From JAIQFL01 sp035295745 (lineage in GTDB: Bacteria > Acidobacteriota > Terriglobia > Bryobacterales > Bryobacteraceae): a DNA stretch of 64,000 nt. Below are positions 44,227-52,278 of the stretch, in pieces (positions within the stretch are counted from its first letter, which is position 1; each line of letters begins with the position of its first letter). The stretch covers positions 1 to 64,000 of the forward strand of contig DATGIL010000098.1 in assembly GCA_035295745.1 (NCBI GenBank), written 5' to 3'. Below the pieces are notes generated by a model that was not told the DNA's origin, made no database searches, and was given only the letters and a program-made list of their open reading frames with translations. Both the position numbers and the translations under genes were made by a program.

Positions 44227-44997
44227 TCAGATCTGGACGCTGGCGCTCAGGCTCAAGCTGGGCGGATTGAGGTCGATCAACTGGCCCGGCTGGAGCAGCC
44301 GCGGATTTTCGATTCCGTTGGCCGCCGCAATCGCCTGCCAGCCTCCGCCATTCCCAGCCGTGCTACCGGTTCCTCCACCTGGCTGATTGGCAGCCAGGCT
44401 TTGCAGGCTGGACCCGTCCGGCGCCTCCGTCATCGGCGCCGTTCCCGGCGCATTCCCGCCCTTGCGCGTCACCGGAGGCGGAGTATTGGCCTTGTTGAAT
44501 TTGAATTCCGTGATCTTCTGCTGCGAAAGCCCAATCGAAACACTGGCGCGCAGCGGACGCCCTTCGAAGGAGAACAGCTCCAGCGTCTCCTCCATGGACT
44601 CCATGATGCCGTCAAACGAAAACGAGCCCCAGATGAAGCGCACGCTCGGCGGTATATACTTTTTCGGCTGGTTCTCCGGATCCCCTTTTGGGGTGATGAA
44701 ATAAGCGATCCGCTGCGTCAACTTGCGGACATCGTCTGCCTCCGGTAATCCCTTCGGCATCTCGCTGGTCACATCAAAAACCAGCGTTACCGCCAGCTTC
44801 GTCGTGCCCGCGCCCACGAACTGCTTGGCCTGCGGCCCATTCTGATCGCCCGATCCCCCGGGCGAGGCCACCTGGTTGGCGAAACTCACCTTCAACGAGT
44901 CTGGGTTGAACTGGACCTTGGTCCATTTGTCCTCGTTGATCTGCTCTTTGAAATCCTGATCGAGTTGTCGTAGTTCGGCCTTGGCAAGATCCGGCAT
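44227..44997 (-). CDS. LysM-type tube adaptor protein (Afp7-like)
   Basis: This 256-residue protein has the CIS tube-like N-terminal domain (VQFNPDSLKVSFANQV, LAVTLVFDVTSE, RFIWGSFSFDGIMESMEETLELFS), then a Gly/Ser/Thr linker and a degenerate LysM module (IAAANGIENPRLLQPGQLIDL) at the C-terminus. In the family it lies between tube and spike hub and may cap the tube end. ATG 44997 directly follows the second tube gene's stop with GGAGGAGG 4 nt upstream. Confidence 0.8.
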   Translation of the reverse strand: MPDLAKAELRQLDQDFKEQINEDKWTKVQFNPDSLKVSFANQVASPGGSGDQNGPQAKQFVGAGTTKLAVTLVFDVTSEMPKGLPEADDVRKLTQRIAYFITPKGDPENQPKKYIPPSVRFIWGSFSFDGIMESMEETLELFSFEGRPLRASVSIGLSQQKITEFKFNKANTPPPVTRKGGNAPGTAPMTEAPDGSSLQSLAANQPGGGTGSTAGNGGGWQAIAAANGIENPRLLQPGQLIDLNPPSLSLSASVQI

Positions 44998-45507
44998 CTA
45001 GCCTCCTCCATTCGGGCGCAGCAGCGTCATCGATTCGTAGCTGATCTGCAGTTCCTCAATCGCCACGCCGCCATCCTTCGCGTTCAGTGCCGGCGCCTTC
45101 AGTTTCGTCAAGAGGCACTTCTCCAGGTGAAAGCGCACCAGTTCCACTCTTTTGTTATTCGTCTTCTTGTGATCCGAAGGAAAAATGACCACGTCCACCT
45201 TGGCGCGGAGTTGGGTTCGCAATTGCGACGGATTGGCGTGCTGCACAGCGTCGAACCAATCCCATAAATCGAAACTGTCCGTCATACCGCGCTTCAAGGT
45301 CAGCATCCCGTAGTTCACTGCCCCCACCATCCGGATCTGGTGGTCGTTGTTACCGCCTTCACGGACGGTCTTCACATCCATCGTCATATCCAGACCGTCG
45401 CACTCCGCAAACGATCCGCCGAACAGCGCTCCAGTCCCCAGAAATGGGACGATGATTTCCACTCCGAAATTGAAGGCGGTGAAGGGCCGAATCGCGGAGC
45501 TGTCCAT
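44998..45507 (-). CDS. Second tail tube protein (gp19-like)
   Basis: The 169-residue product has the tube-fold pattern: FNFGVEII at the start, then EGGNNDHQIRMVGAVNYGMLTLKRGM, WDWFDAV and the closing KDGGVAIEELQISYESM. It resembles Afp5-type tube variants that adapt the inner tube to the baseplate. ATG 45507 starts one base after the sheath-like gene stop, with GGAGGG 8 nt upstream. Confidence 0.85.
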   Translation of the reverse strand: MDSSAIRPFTAFNFGVEIIVPFLGTGALFGGSFAECDGLDMTMDVKTVREGGNNDHQIRMVGAVNYGMLTLKRGMTDSFDLWDWFDAVQHANPSQLRTQLRAKVDVVIFPSDHKKTNNKRVELVRFHLEKCLLTKLKAPALNAKDGGVAIEELQISYESMTLLRPNGGG

Positions 45508-45508
45508 A

Positions 45509-47974
45509 CTATTGGCCCTCCGTGACGAAGGTCCGGTCCGCGGTTTGCAGCAGACGCACCGTCAGAAATCGCATTGGCACCGACGGCGCCACCCGCAGTT
45601 CGACATAAAACCGGCCAAGATCTGCCGCCGCCGGAGTGTTCAGGCTGCTGTCCGTCACTACCTGAAAGGACTCCTTGTCCGAAGCGCCGGCAAATGCGCC
45701 GCGCCGCGCCAGCCCGCTGAGCAGTTCCACAAAACCGCTCTCCACGCTCCTCTCGAACGCGTCGCTCATCGGCTCGAACACATACTGGTTTCCCTCTCGC
45801 AGTGCCGTCTTTCTCAAGAATGAGAGCAGCCTGCGAACGTTGATGGGAAGCAGATCGTCATCATCCGTCAGAGTCATCTCAGAGAGGCACAGAAACCCCG
45901 CCGGCTCCTGCCGGATCAGGTTGACCTGCGAATCCTGAAACAGTTGCAGGTAAGTGCGAAGGATTGGCGGCGAGAGGGCCACCACCCCGGTCAATTTCTC
46001 GTTGGCCGGCGAGATCCACGCTCCGCGATTCGTGGAACGCTTCGCCATGATCCCCGCCATCGCACCGTCCGGCGGGGTGGTGCGCAGGTTGCTCAGATCG
46101 TTTTCTTCCCGGCCCGTCAACCACGGATGATAGATTCCGCCGTAGCTCATTGCGGCCGGCTCGCTCGCGAGCATCGACTTGATCTGCGCGGCATGACTGG
46201 TGGTTTCGCGCTCCCGATAATGCGCCGGCACGCCCAGTAACGCGAAGAGATCGCCGCGCGCGGCACTCATGCGCACTAAGGCGCGATGTACGTCGAGCAA
46301 CGTCTGGTCCTGGTAGTCTGCCACGCTGTTTTGCTGCCAACCGGTCGCGACACTGATGCGGATCGCCACGCCGTTCGAATAGTCGCTCGACACCGCCCCC
46401 ACCTGGCGCCGCACCCGATAGTAGTAGCTCCCGGAAGCCTGGCCGTAGATGGTCACTATCCCCGATGCCGTCACGGCCTTCAGTGCCGCCGTCGCGAAGT
46501 TCGCGTCCACGGCCTCTTCCAGGTAGTCCACCGCGCCCGCGATCGGGGCCCAGATCAAGCTGTAGGGGCCGTCGCCCGAATCGGACACCGTCAGCACCGG
46601 AGCCGCGATCTCGGAAGGGTCGCGAGGTTCAAACTCGCCGCTCTGTGGCTCGCCCGGCGGAACCGTCGCGCCGCACAAGTGCCAGCGTTCGCGATGCGCC
46701 AGTGGCGACGACAGCGGCGGCGAACTCAATGCCTCATCGCCCACCCGGATCCATCCGCGATGCACCGCGTCCGGCACCGCGATCATCGTGGCCTCGTCAA
46801 CCGATAGTGCGGCGTGAATCCCGGTGAGATCGCGCGGCGTGGGGCTCTGGTACTGGATGAAGAAGGCCTCGTTGAGAATGTCGAAGGAGTCGCTCTCCGC
46901 CAGCGCACCGTCCAGGAATAAGGAGCTCTGAAATTGGGCCAGCCCGTCGCGTTCGAGTTCCGTCGCTCCCGAATGGCTCGGTCCAGTCATTTTGAAGAAT
47001 CCTGCCGCCAACTGAACCTCAGACGGCGGGCTCGCAGGCGTCTGCACGCCGAGAGGAAGATAGAACCCGCCGTCCGGCGGCCCCGCCAACGGAAACCGCG
47101 GATGGGATACCTCAGTTTCCAAATCAGTGAGCGGCGTGGTCTTGGCATAAAGCGCCGCATCGCGGGGCAGCAGTCCCCAGTAACGCGGATGCAGCGGCGC
47201 CAGTCCGAGACCGGTCATGTTCCAGACCTCGCCATCGTCGCCCTGAATGCGCAAGTCCATGGTGATGCGCTCGCAGGCGGGCAGTGAGCCGGCCGCAGGC
47301 GGTGAACTGAAATTCTGCCAATATGAAGTGCTTCCGCTCACCAGTACCGGCCGCCCGCCCAAGCCGAGGATGGGCGATTGTCCCACCGCATTCACCGAAT
47401 CCACAAACAACCAGAACACGTCGTTGTTTCCGGGAAAGCTGAATCGCAACAGATCGCCGGGTGCCACCTCGCCCGCCGCCGAGAGCGAAAGTCCAACGGT
47501 GGTGGAACTCGCTACGAAGCTCGTCACCAGCACGGCGTGGGATTCGAGCGAAAGGCCAGCCACCAGCGTGTCCGACCAACGGCCCGCCGACCGCGCCGGA
47601 GCCATCGCCTGCGTAAGCCCGCCGGAATCGAGCCGGAATAGTCCCGGCAACGGAAACTGGCCGGTCTCCGCCATTTTTGTGTCCGCCACCCGAATCACCC
47701 AGCAACGCCGGCCGCCGTTCCGGAAGAACGCGCGCACCGCCGATGGCAGATACGCGTACACCGGCTGCTTCGAATCCGCCGCCGTGGCCAGAATCAAGTC
47801 CTCGCCGAAAATCTCCTGGAAGTGCGCGATGTCCTCCACCATCACGGGCAGATTGACGGGCCCGCTGGCGGCGAAGCCCACGAACACCGCGATGTCCATG
47901 CGGACCAGCGCTTCGTCCACGGGCGGCGCGACCACTTCGAATTGAATTCCCGGCAGCCGGGCAGCGGTCACCAT
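45509..47974 (-). CDS. Second sheath-like protein with inserted FnIII-like domain
   Basis: The 821-residue protein opens with a sheath-type strand (DIAVFVGFAASGPVNLPVMVEDIAHFQEIFG) and ends in a sheath C-terminal region (TVRLLQTADRTFVTEG) with RRLLSFLRKTA...EGNQYVFEPMSD upstream. A fibronectin-III-like domain (about 475-560, ending in YRVRRQVGAVSSDYSNGVAIRI) and other extra segments are inserted between, so it is much longer than the canonical sheath. It may be a baseplate-proximal or decorating sheath subunit. ATG 47974 is used; the ribosome site is weak. Confidence 0.75.
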   Translation of the reverse strand: MVTAARLPGIQFEVVAPPVDEALVRMDIAVFVGFAASGPVNLPVMVEDIAHFQEIFGEDLILATAADSKQPVYAYLPSAVRAFFRNGGRRCWVIRVADTKMAETGQFPLPGLFRLDSGGLTQAMAPARSAGRWSDTLVAGLSLESHAVLVTSFVASSTTVGLSLSAAGEVAPGDLLRFSFPGNNDVFWLFVDSVNAVGQSPILGLGGRPVLVSGSTSYWQNFSSPPAAGSLPACERITMDLRIQGDDGEVWNMTGLGLAPLHPRYWGLLPRDAALYAKTTPLTDLETEVSHPRFPLAGPPDGGFYLPLGVQTPASPPSEVQLAAGFFKMTGPSHSGATELERDGLAQFQSSLFLDGALAESDSFDILNEAFFIQYQSPTPRDLTGIHAALSVDEATMIAVPDAVHRGWIRVGDEALSSPPLSSPLAHRERWHLCGATVPPGEPQSGEFEPRDPSEIAAPVLTVSDSGDGPYSLIWAPIAGAVDYLEEAVDANFATAALKAVTASGIVTIYGQASGSYYYRVRRQVGAVSSDYSNGVAIRISVATGWQQNSVADYQDQTLLDVHRALVRMSAARGDLFALLGVPAHYRERETTSHAAQIKSMLASEPAAMSYGGIYHPWLTGREENDLSNLRTTPPDGAMAGIMAKRSTNRGAWISPANEKLTGVVALSPPILRTYLQLFQDSQVNLIRQEPAGFLCLSEMTLTDDDDLLPINVRRLLSFLRKTALREGNQYVFEPMSDAFERSVESGFVELLSGLARRGAFAGASDKESFQVVTDSSLNTPAAADLGRFYVELRVAPSVPMRFLTVRLLQTADRTFVTEGQ

Positions 47975-47981
47975 TGAGGGA

Positions 47982-48434
47982 CTACTCCATCTCCAGGCGT
48001 TCGTATGCCAAGGTCAGTTCTTCAATCGCCACATCGGTGCCTTTGGCGTTGAACGGACCGTTGACGTTCTTGATAATGCGCGCGCGCATCAGCTTCCACG
48101 TGGCCACGACATCCGTGTGATCTTCGTTCTGAAGCTGAATGGTCACGTTGCGGAACGCCTTCTGATTGCCGTTCCGGATGTCGTTCAGCCACTGATACAG
48201 GTTGAGCGAGCCGATGACGCCGCGCTTCATCGTCACGTCGCTCATCTTGTTCATGCCGGTAATCTTCATCACACTGTTTTCTTTGTGATTACCGTTGCGA
48301 TATTCGGAAACGGTCACTTCCATGCCGATACCGCTCACTTCCTGAAAGCCGGCTTCTGGTCCGTCCGTCTGCCCTGTCCCCAGGTCTACCAGGAAGTTAA
48401 ATTGAACATAAGGTCGATCGCGTAGGGTTGCCAT
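47982..48434 (-). CDS. Tail tube protein (gp19-like)
   Basis: The 150-residue product is a classic contractile tube subunit: FNFLVDLG, GFQEVSGIGMEVTVSEYRNGNHKEN, MKRGVIGSLNLYQWLNDIRNG and TDVAIEELTLAYERLEME, all in the usual places. It should polymerise as stacked hexameric rings inside the sheath. ATG 48434 has AGGAGG about 8 nt upstream. Position right after the sheath gene fits. Confidence 0.92.
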   Translation of the reverse strand: MATLRDRPYVQFNFLVDLGTGQTDGPEAGFQEVSGIGMEVTVSEYRNGNHKENSVMKITGMNKMSDVTMKRGVIGSLNLYQWLNDIRNGNQKAFRNVTIQLQNEDHTDVVATWKLMRARIIKNVNGPFNAKGTDVAIEELTLAYERLEME

Positions 48435-48452
48435 TCATTTGCCTCCTAAGGT

Positions 48453-50372
48453 CTAGTGGTCGGCGGTCCATTGCCCAATGCGGAAGATCACAAACTCGGC
48501 GGGCCTCAATGGAGCCACACCGATCAGCGCGACCAGCCGGCCGTTATCGAGATCGTTCTGGGTCATCGTGGAGCGGTCGCAGCGCACGAAGTACGACGTC
48601 TCCGGTTTGTCGCCCAACAACGCTCCGTTCTGGAATTCGTTCAGCAGGAAATCGGAGATCGTGCGGCGCACGTTCGCCCACAACAGCGGTCCGTTGGGTT
48701 CGAACACCGCCCACTGCGTGCCTTTGTCGATGGAGTGCTCCAGGTACGCAAAATAGCGGCGAAGGTTCACATACTTCCATTCCGGATCGGAGCTGATAGT
48801 CCGCGCGCCCCACAGGCGGAATCCGCGATCCTCGAAGAACCGGAAGCAGTTAATGCCCAGCGGATTGAGCACGTCCTGCTGCGCCTTATTGAGTACCTTC
48901 TCGAAGCCGATCGCCAAGGTGACCACTTCGTTTGCCGGCGCTTTATAGACCGCACGTTGAATGTCGTTGCGGGCATAGATGCCGCACACCGATCCCGAAG
49001 GCGGAACGTTGATCTCCGCACGGGTTACCGGGTCGAGAATCGTGATCCACGGGTAGTACAAGGCGGCATACGTCGAGTCCAGCTTCGACCGGAGTGCCCG
49101 TATGTCGGCGGTGCTCTGGTTGTCGCCGCTGTCCAGGACCGCAATCCGATAACGCATCTTGGTCGCATGCGCGATCAGAAGATTCAGAATCGTGCTGGCC
49201 TCGGGCAGATAGCTGGGAACGTTGTATCGATACGTTGATCCGGGTGCGGCCACGATGGAGATTTCATCGATATCCTCAAACTGCACGAGGCCGGTCTTCC
49301 GCATCGTAACGACGTCAGTGTCTCCCTCGTAGGCATCGGCGGTTGGAAGGTCGCCGTCATTTCCACCCGTCATCACGATATCGAGCGACCGGTCCACGTC
49401 GGTCGAGACCGGGTTGAGCAAGCTTTCCTGCAGACCCAGTTCGGCCTGGAACATCGCAGTCAGGAGCGCCGGCCCGTTGTCCGCGCCTGATACTGTGACG
49501 ACAATCGGCAGGGTGCGAGCTGCGCCCAGCGTGTTCGGCGTGGGCGAAAAGTACGCCTCGATCGAATCGGGCAGTCCGTTGAGTTGGTGGTTCTTATCCA
49601 GCGCGAGGCCCGAATACACCAGCGACGAGAGATTCAGATCCACCGGGTAGAAGGTGACGTTGGCGGTCACCACCTGGATCTCATCGCCGAAAACGGGATC
49701 GGCATTCAGATCCTTCAGATAGGTTTTGGTTCCATCGTGATCGAAGTACCACGAGTCCTGTCCTGTGGTGGTGTCGAAGTACGCATGCGCGGTAGCAAAG
49801 ATCGCGCTCAGAGGACTGCTCGGCGGGCTGGTGTGAAACCGGATCGCCACCACGTCGTTTTCCAGAACTCCCCGCGCGCGGTTGACCGGGGGCGTACCCG
49901 GGTCCTGGCCCAGGATGTTCTCGCCCAGAAATAAGGTGAATCGCACTCGGGTGTTGCCGGCCGCGCCCGGGAAACGTGCCTGCACCGTGATGGTCGTGCC
50001 GCCGCCTGAGATGTTGAATGCCGCCTTACCATCTGGCTGATCGGCCGGGTCGGCCTTCGTCTTCGGGGTGAACGTACGTGAGACATACAGCCGCGTGCCG
50101 CCTTCTTCGAAGAACGCACGTGCCGCATGCCACATGTAGTTGTGCATCGTCATCATGCCCGACCCGTCTTGTAGCTGCAGTTGCAACTGTTGCCGGTCGC
50201 CGTAGGTGCGTTCGAATTCGCCAATGCTGGTGACCACATCGAGCGGCAGATCCACCGGTCCATACCGGCAGGGCCCGATGAAACCGGTGGTGGTCGTGCC
50301 TAGTCCTTCAATCGACTTGGCACGAAACGAGACTTCCTCGACGTATACTCCCGGTGATAAATACTCAGGCAT
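48453..50372 (-). CDS. Contractile tail sheath protein
   Basis: The 639-residue protein is a full-length sheath subunit. It opens with the N-terminal YLSPGVYVEEVS strand that interlocks with a neighbour, has TTTTGFIGPCRYGP, a variable insert domain, and the C-terminal block GINCFRFFEDRGFRLWGARTIS...YVNLRRYFAYLEHSI with a final beta strand IVFRIG-type (EFVIFRIGQW). Contraction of its helical array drives the tube out. ATG 50372 has GAGGAG 6 nt upstream. Confidence 0.95.
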   Translation of the reverse strand: MPEYLSPGVYVEEVSFRAKSIEGLGTTTTGFIGPCRYGPVDLPLDVVTSIGEFERTYGDRQQLQLQLQDGSGMMTMHNYMWHAARAFFEEGGTRLYVSRTFTPKTKADPADQPDGKAAFNISGGGTTITVQARFPGAAGNTRVRFTLFLGENILGQDPGTPPVNRARGVLENDVVAIRFHTSPPSSPLSAIFATAHAYFDTTTGQDSWYFDHDGTKTYLKDLNADPVFGDEIQVVTANVTFYPVDLNLSSLVYSGLALDKNHQLNGLPDSIEAYFSPTPNTLGAARTLPIVVTVSGADNGPALLTAMFQAELGLQESLLNPVSTDVDRSLDIVMTGGNDGDLPTADAYEGDTDVVTMRKTGLVQFEDIDEISIVAAPGSTYRYNVPSYLPEASTILNLLIAHATKMRYRIAVLDSGDNQSTADIRALRSKLDSTYAALYYPWITILDPVTRAEINVPPSGSVCGIYARNDIQRAVYKAPANEVVTLAIGFEKVLNKAQQDVLNPLGINCFRFFEDRGFRLWGARTISSDPEWKYVNLRRYFAYLEHSIDKGTQWAVFEPNGPLLWANVRRTISDFLLNEFQNGALLGDKPETSYFVRCDRSTMTQNDLDNGRLVALIGVAPLRPAEFVIFRIGQWTADH

Positions 50373-50388
50373 TCGATTCTCCTCAGAT

Positions 50389-51273
50389 TTACAGCGGCGA
50401 CTGCGCCGGTGTGATTAGCAAAACTGGCAACTCGCGTCCGCTGGCGGAATCCAGCGATCGCAACACAAGCTCTTTCGCGTACTGCAGGGTGTAATTCCCG
50501 GCCGGCGCGGATCGGGCCGTATCCTGCCACGCTGTCGCCGCACCCTGTTGCAGAATGTCTCCCAAATCCCGGATGCTCTGACCGGCCGCGCCGGGCGAAT
50601 AGAAGACCGAGATCGCGATCGGCCAGGTCTGATCGCTCAGCTTCGTCGATCCGGGTCCCAATGGCGAGGCAAACGGAGAGTTCCGCGGCTCCGGATAGGG
50701 GAGCATCATCGATAACACTCCGCGATCGTCGGCCAGTCCGATCATCAGGGGCGATCCCGGAATCTGCGCCGTCACCAGCGCCCATGCCGCGGGCGCGCCC
50801 GCCGTGTCATCCTGCAACACGGCGCGGACCGTTCCGATCGGGCCGCCCAATTCCCGAGCGGGAGCCGCGAAAACCGGGAGCCACGTCGCATCCGGCGTCA
50901 AGATCGGCGAAAGAGGACTGTCCACGATGCCGAACGTCCCATGCACCGGCAGCAGGACCGAAAAGCGATACGGCAGGTATCGTCCCATGGGGTCCGAGAC
51001 TTCCACCGTGAACGGAATCTGCGGCGGAGTAGCCGCCCAAAACGCATCGTCACCGCTGCCGTATTCGATCTGGCGCATGCCTGGCAGGTCATGGAAGAAG
51101 TAGACGCCCTTGCGAGTAACGTCCGCTGTCGAACGCAACTCCGGCATAGCAGGTGGATAGATAATGACACTAAGCCCCGGCTCCGCGGCCTGTGTCGTCG
51201 AAACGTCCCAGAAGCGCACGCCGAAGGGCGTGACCCGAGTGAGTTCTTCGAGAACCTGGACCTGCGGAGTCAT
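50389..51273 (-). CDS. Conserved eCIS-associated beta-rich protein
   Basis: The 294-residue product is beta-rich, with no signal peptide and no catalytic motif that I recognise. It begins VLEELTRVTPFGVRFWDVST, and has a middle block YRFSVLLPVHGTFG. ATG 51273 overlaps the tail-terminator stop (ATGA), so it is coupled to that gene. Position between terminator and sheath suggests a sheath- or cap-associated role. The longer frame from 51594 overlaps the terminator gene and is rejected. Confidence 0.6.
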   Translation of the reverse strand: MTPQVQVLEELTRVTPFGVRFWDVSTTQAAEPGLSVIIYPPAMPELRSTADVTRKGVYFFHDLPGMRQIEYGSGDDAFWAATPPQIPFTVEVSDPMGRYLPYRFSVLLPVHGTFGIVDSPLSPILTPDATWLPVFAAPARELGGPIGTVRAVLQDDTAGAPAAWALVTAQIPGSPLMIGLADDRGVLSMMLPYPEPRNSPFASPLGPGSTKLSDQTWPIAISVFYSPGAAGQSIRDLGDILQQGAATAWQDTARSAPAGNYTLQYAKELVLRSLDSASGRELPVLLITPAQSPL

Positions 51274-51860
51274 GGCTGCAGCACCTTTCCTGCACGCAGG
51301 ACGCGAGTCTGAACGTTGGCGGCCTCGACCAGTTCGACTTGCGATTCCAACCCGATCATCCGCGCCACATAACCCACCGAGATCTGCACATTCGGTTTGG
51401 ATACGTCCCAGATCGCGCCCATGTCGTAGACGGAGATCGTTTCCATAATCAAGTCGACCGTCTCGTTCGGCCGGAAGGTGTCGCTCTCGGGTCCGCCCTG
51501 GTTCAGAATCCCCGCGGGAATCACGGGCGTGTCCTCGAGAAGACGCATGGCCTGTCCCAGCAGGCGTTGCTGTTTCACCGCGTCTCGTGCCCAAGAAGAA
51601 AGAATGTAGTGAAGATTGATGGGCAGGAGCGGACGATAGCGCCGTCCATCCGGCGCCACGCGCGGCGGATAGTTGCGGATCTCCCCCGCCGGGGTGATGC
51701 GGTAAAGATAAAGCGAGATCCCCTCGCTCATGGGAGTCTGGAAATTCGAGGCCTGGTAGAGTTCGAACTGTGCCGACGGAAACTCCGTCCGCGAGATCCC
51801 GGCGGCGATCATCGCCACAATCGCCTGTCCGGTCGCCGCGATCGCATTGGCACTCGCCAT
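51270..51860 (-). CDS. Tail terminator, Pvc16/DUF4255-like
   Basis: This 196-residue protein matches the Pvc16 N-terminal family: ISLYLYRITPAGEIRNYPP, RRYRPLLPINLHYILSSWA and EQ-LLGQAMRLLEDTPVI are the characteristic blocks. It caps the distal end of tube and sheath and stops their growth. ATG 51860 follows the DUF3467 gene's stop by 4 bp. Confidence 0.88.
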   Translation of the reverse strand: MASANAIAATGQAIVAMIAAGISRTEFPSAQFELYQASNFQTPMSEGISLYLYRITPAGEIRNYPPRVAPDGRRYRPLLPINLHYILSSWARDAVKQQRLLGQAMRLLEDTPVIPAGILNQGGPESDTFRPNETVDLIMETISVYDMGAIWDVSKPNVQISVGYVARMIGLESQVELVEAANVQTRVLRAGKVLQP

Positions 51861-51864
51861 CCGT

Positions 51865-52086
51865 TCAGCCCTTCCTCTCCGGCGCCGCGGCGATGGTCTT
51901 CTCGTACTTGTCGACCATCTCCACCAGCATGCGCAGGAGGGTCTTTGCGGAATGGGGTGTCGTGATGATTCGCGTATGGATCAATGCCTCACCCGAGTCG
52001 CCGTATGCCTGGCCGAAGTCCAGCAAGAACTCATATTCGGTAAATGCGATTTCAAAGTGGTTCGAGGAGCGGCCTTCAACTGGCAA
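51865..52086 (-). CDS. DUF3467 family protein, first gene of operon B
   Basis: The 73-residue frame has the DUF3467 pattern: SNHFEIAFTEYEFLLDFGQAY, HTRIITTPHSAKTLLRML, VDKYE. No ATG is in frame upstream before a stop; TTG 52086 has AAGGA 9 nt upstream and lies 25 nt after the inferred sigma-54 start site, so it is the best start. DUF3467 proteins are small and of unknown function; their presence at the head of injection loci suggests a regulatory or chaperone-like role, which is inference. Confidence 0.75.
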   Translation of the reverse strand: MPVEGRSSNHFEIAFTEYEFLLDFGQAYGDSGEALIHTRIITTPHSAKTLLRMLVEMVDKYEKTIAAAPERKG

Positions 52087-52121
52087 TTTGTCCCATCCTT
52101 GTCCCCACGATCTACTGACTA

Positions 52122-52137
52122 AGCAGGAGCAATGCCA
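52122..52137 (-). promoter_or_regulatory. Sigma-54-type promoter of operon B
   Basis: On the minus strand the sequence TGGCATTGCTCCTGCT matches the -24/-12 pattern TGGCAC-N5-TTGC, with the diagnostic GG-N10-GC spacing. The start site would fall near 52111, giving a 25-nt leader before the TTG of the DUF3467 gene. It lies 60 bp downstream of the enhancer-like element at 52198-52226. Confidence 0.6.
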
Positions 52138-52197
52138 TCAAGTTATGGCGCTTAAGTCGTGTAGCTGCAATCAGAAAAGCGCCTGCAAAGCGGCGAG

Positions 52198-52226
52198 GTA
52201 ACATCGGAAATGTTACGTGATGTTAC
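52198..52226 (-). promoter_or_regulatory. Enhancer-like operator element, copy B
   Basis: The 29-bp layout (plus strand) is GTAAC-N9-GTTAC-GTGAT-GTTAC: an inverted repeat of GTAAC/GTTAC arms separated by nine bases plus a third arm in direct repeat one helical turn away. In this copy the inverted repeat extends to seven bases (GTAACAT/ATGTTAC). The same layout is at 63171-63199. Position upstream of a GG-N10-GC promoter fits an upstream activating site of a sigma-54 activator. The remaining stretch 52227-52278 shows nothing further. Confidence 0.65.
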
Positions 52227-52278
52227 GCCGCGAGACGTGGAATCAGAGCGTCTAAACAAACCGCATGAAGTTATTTCT

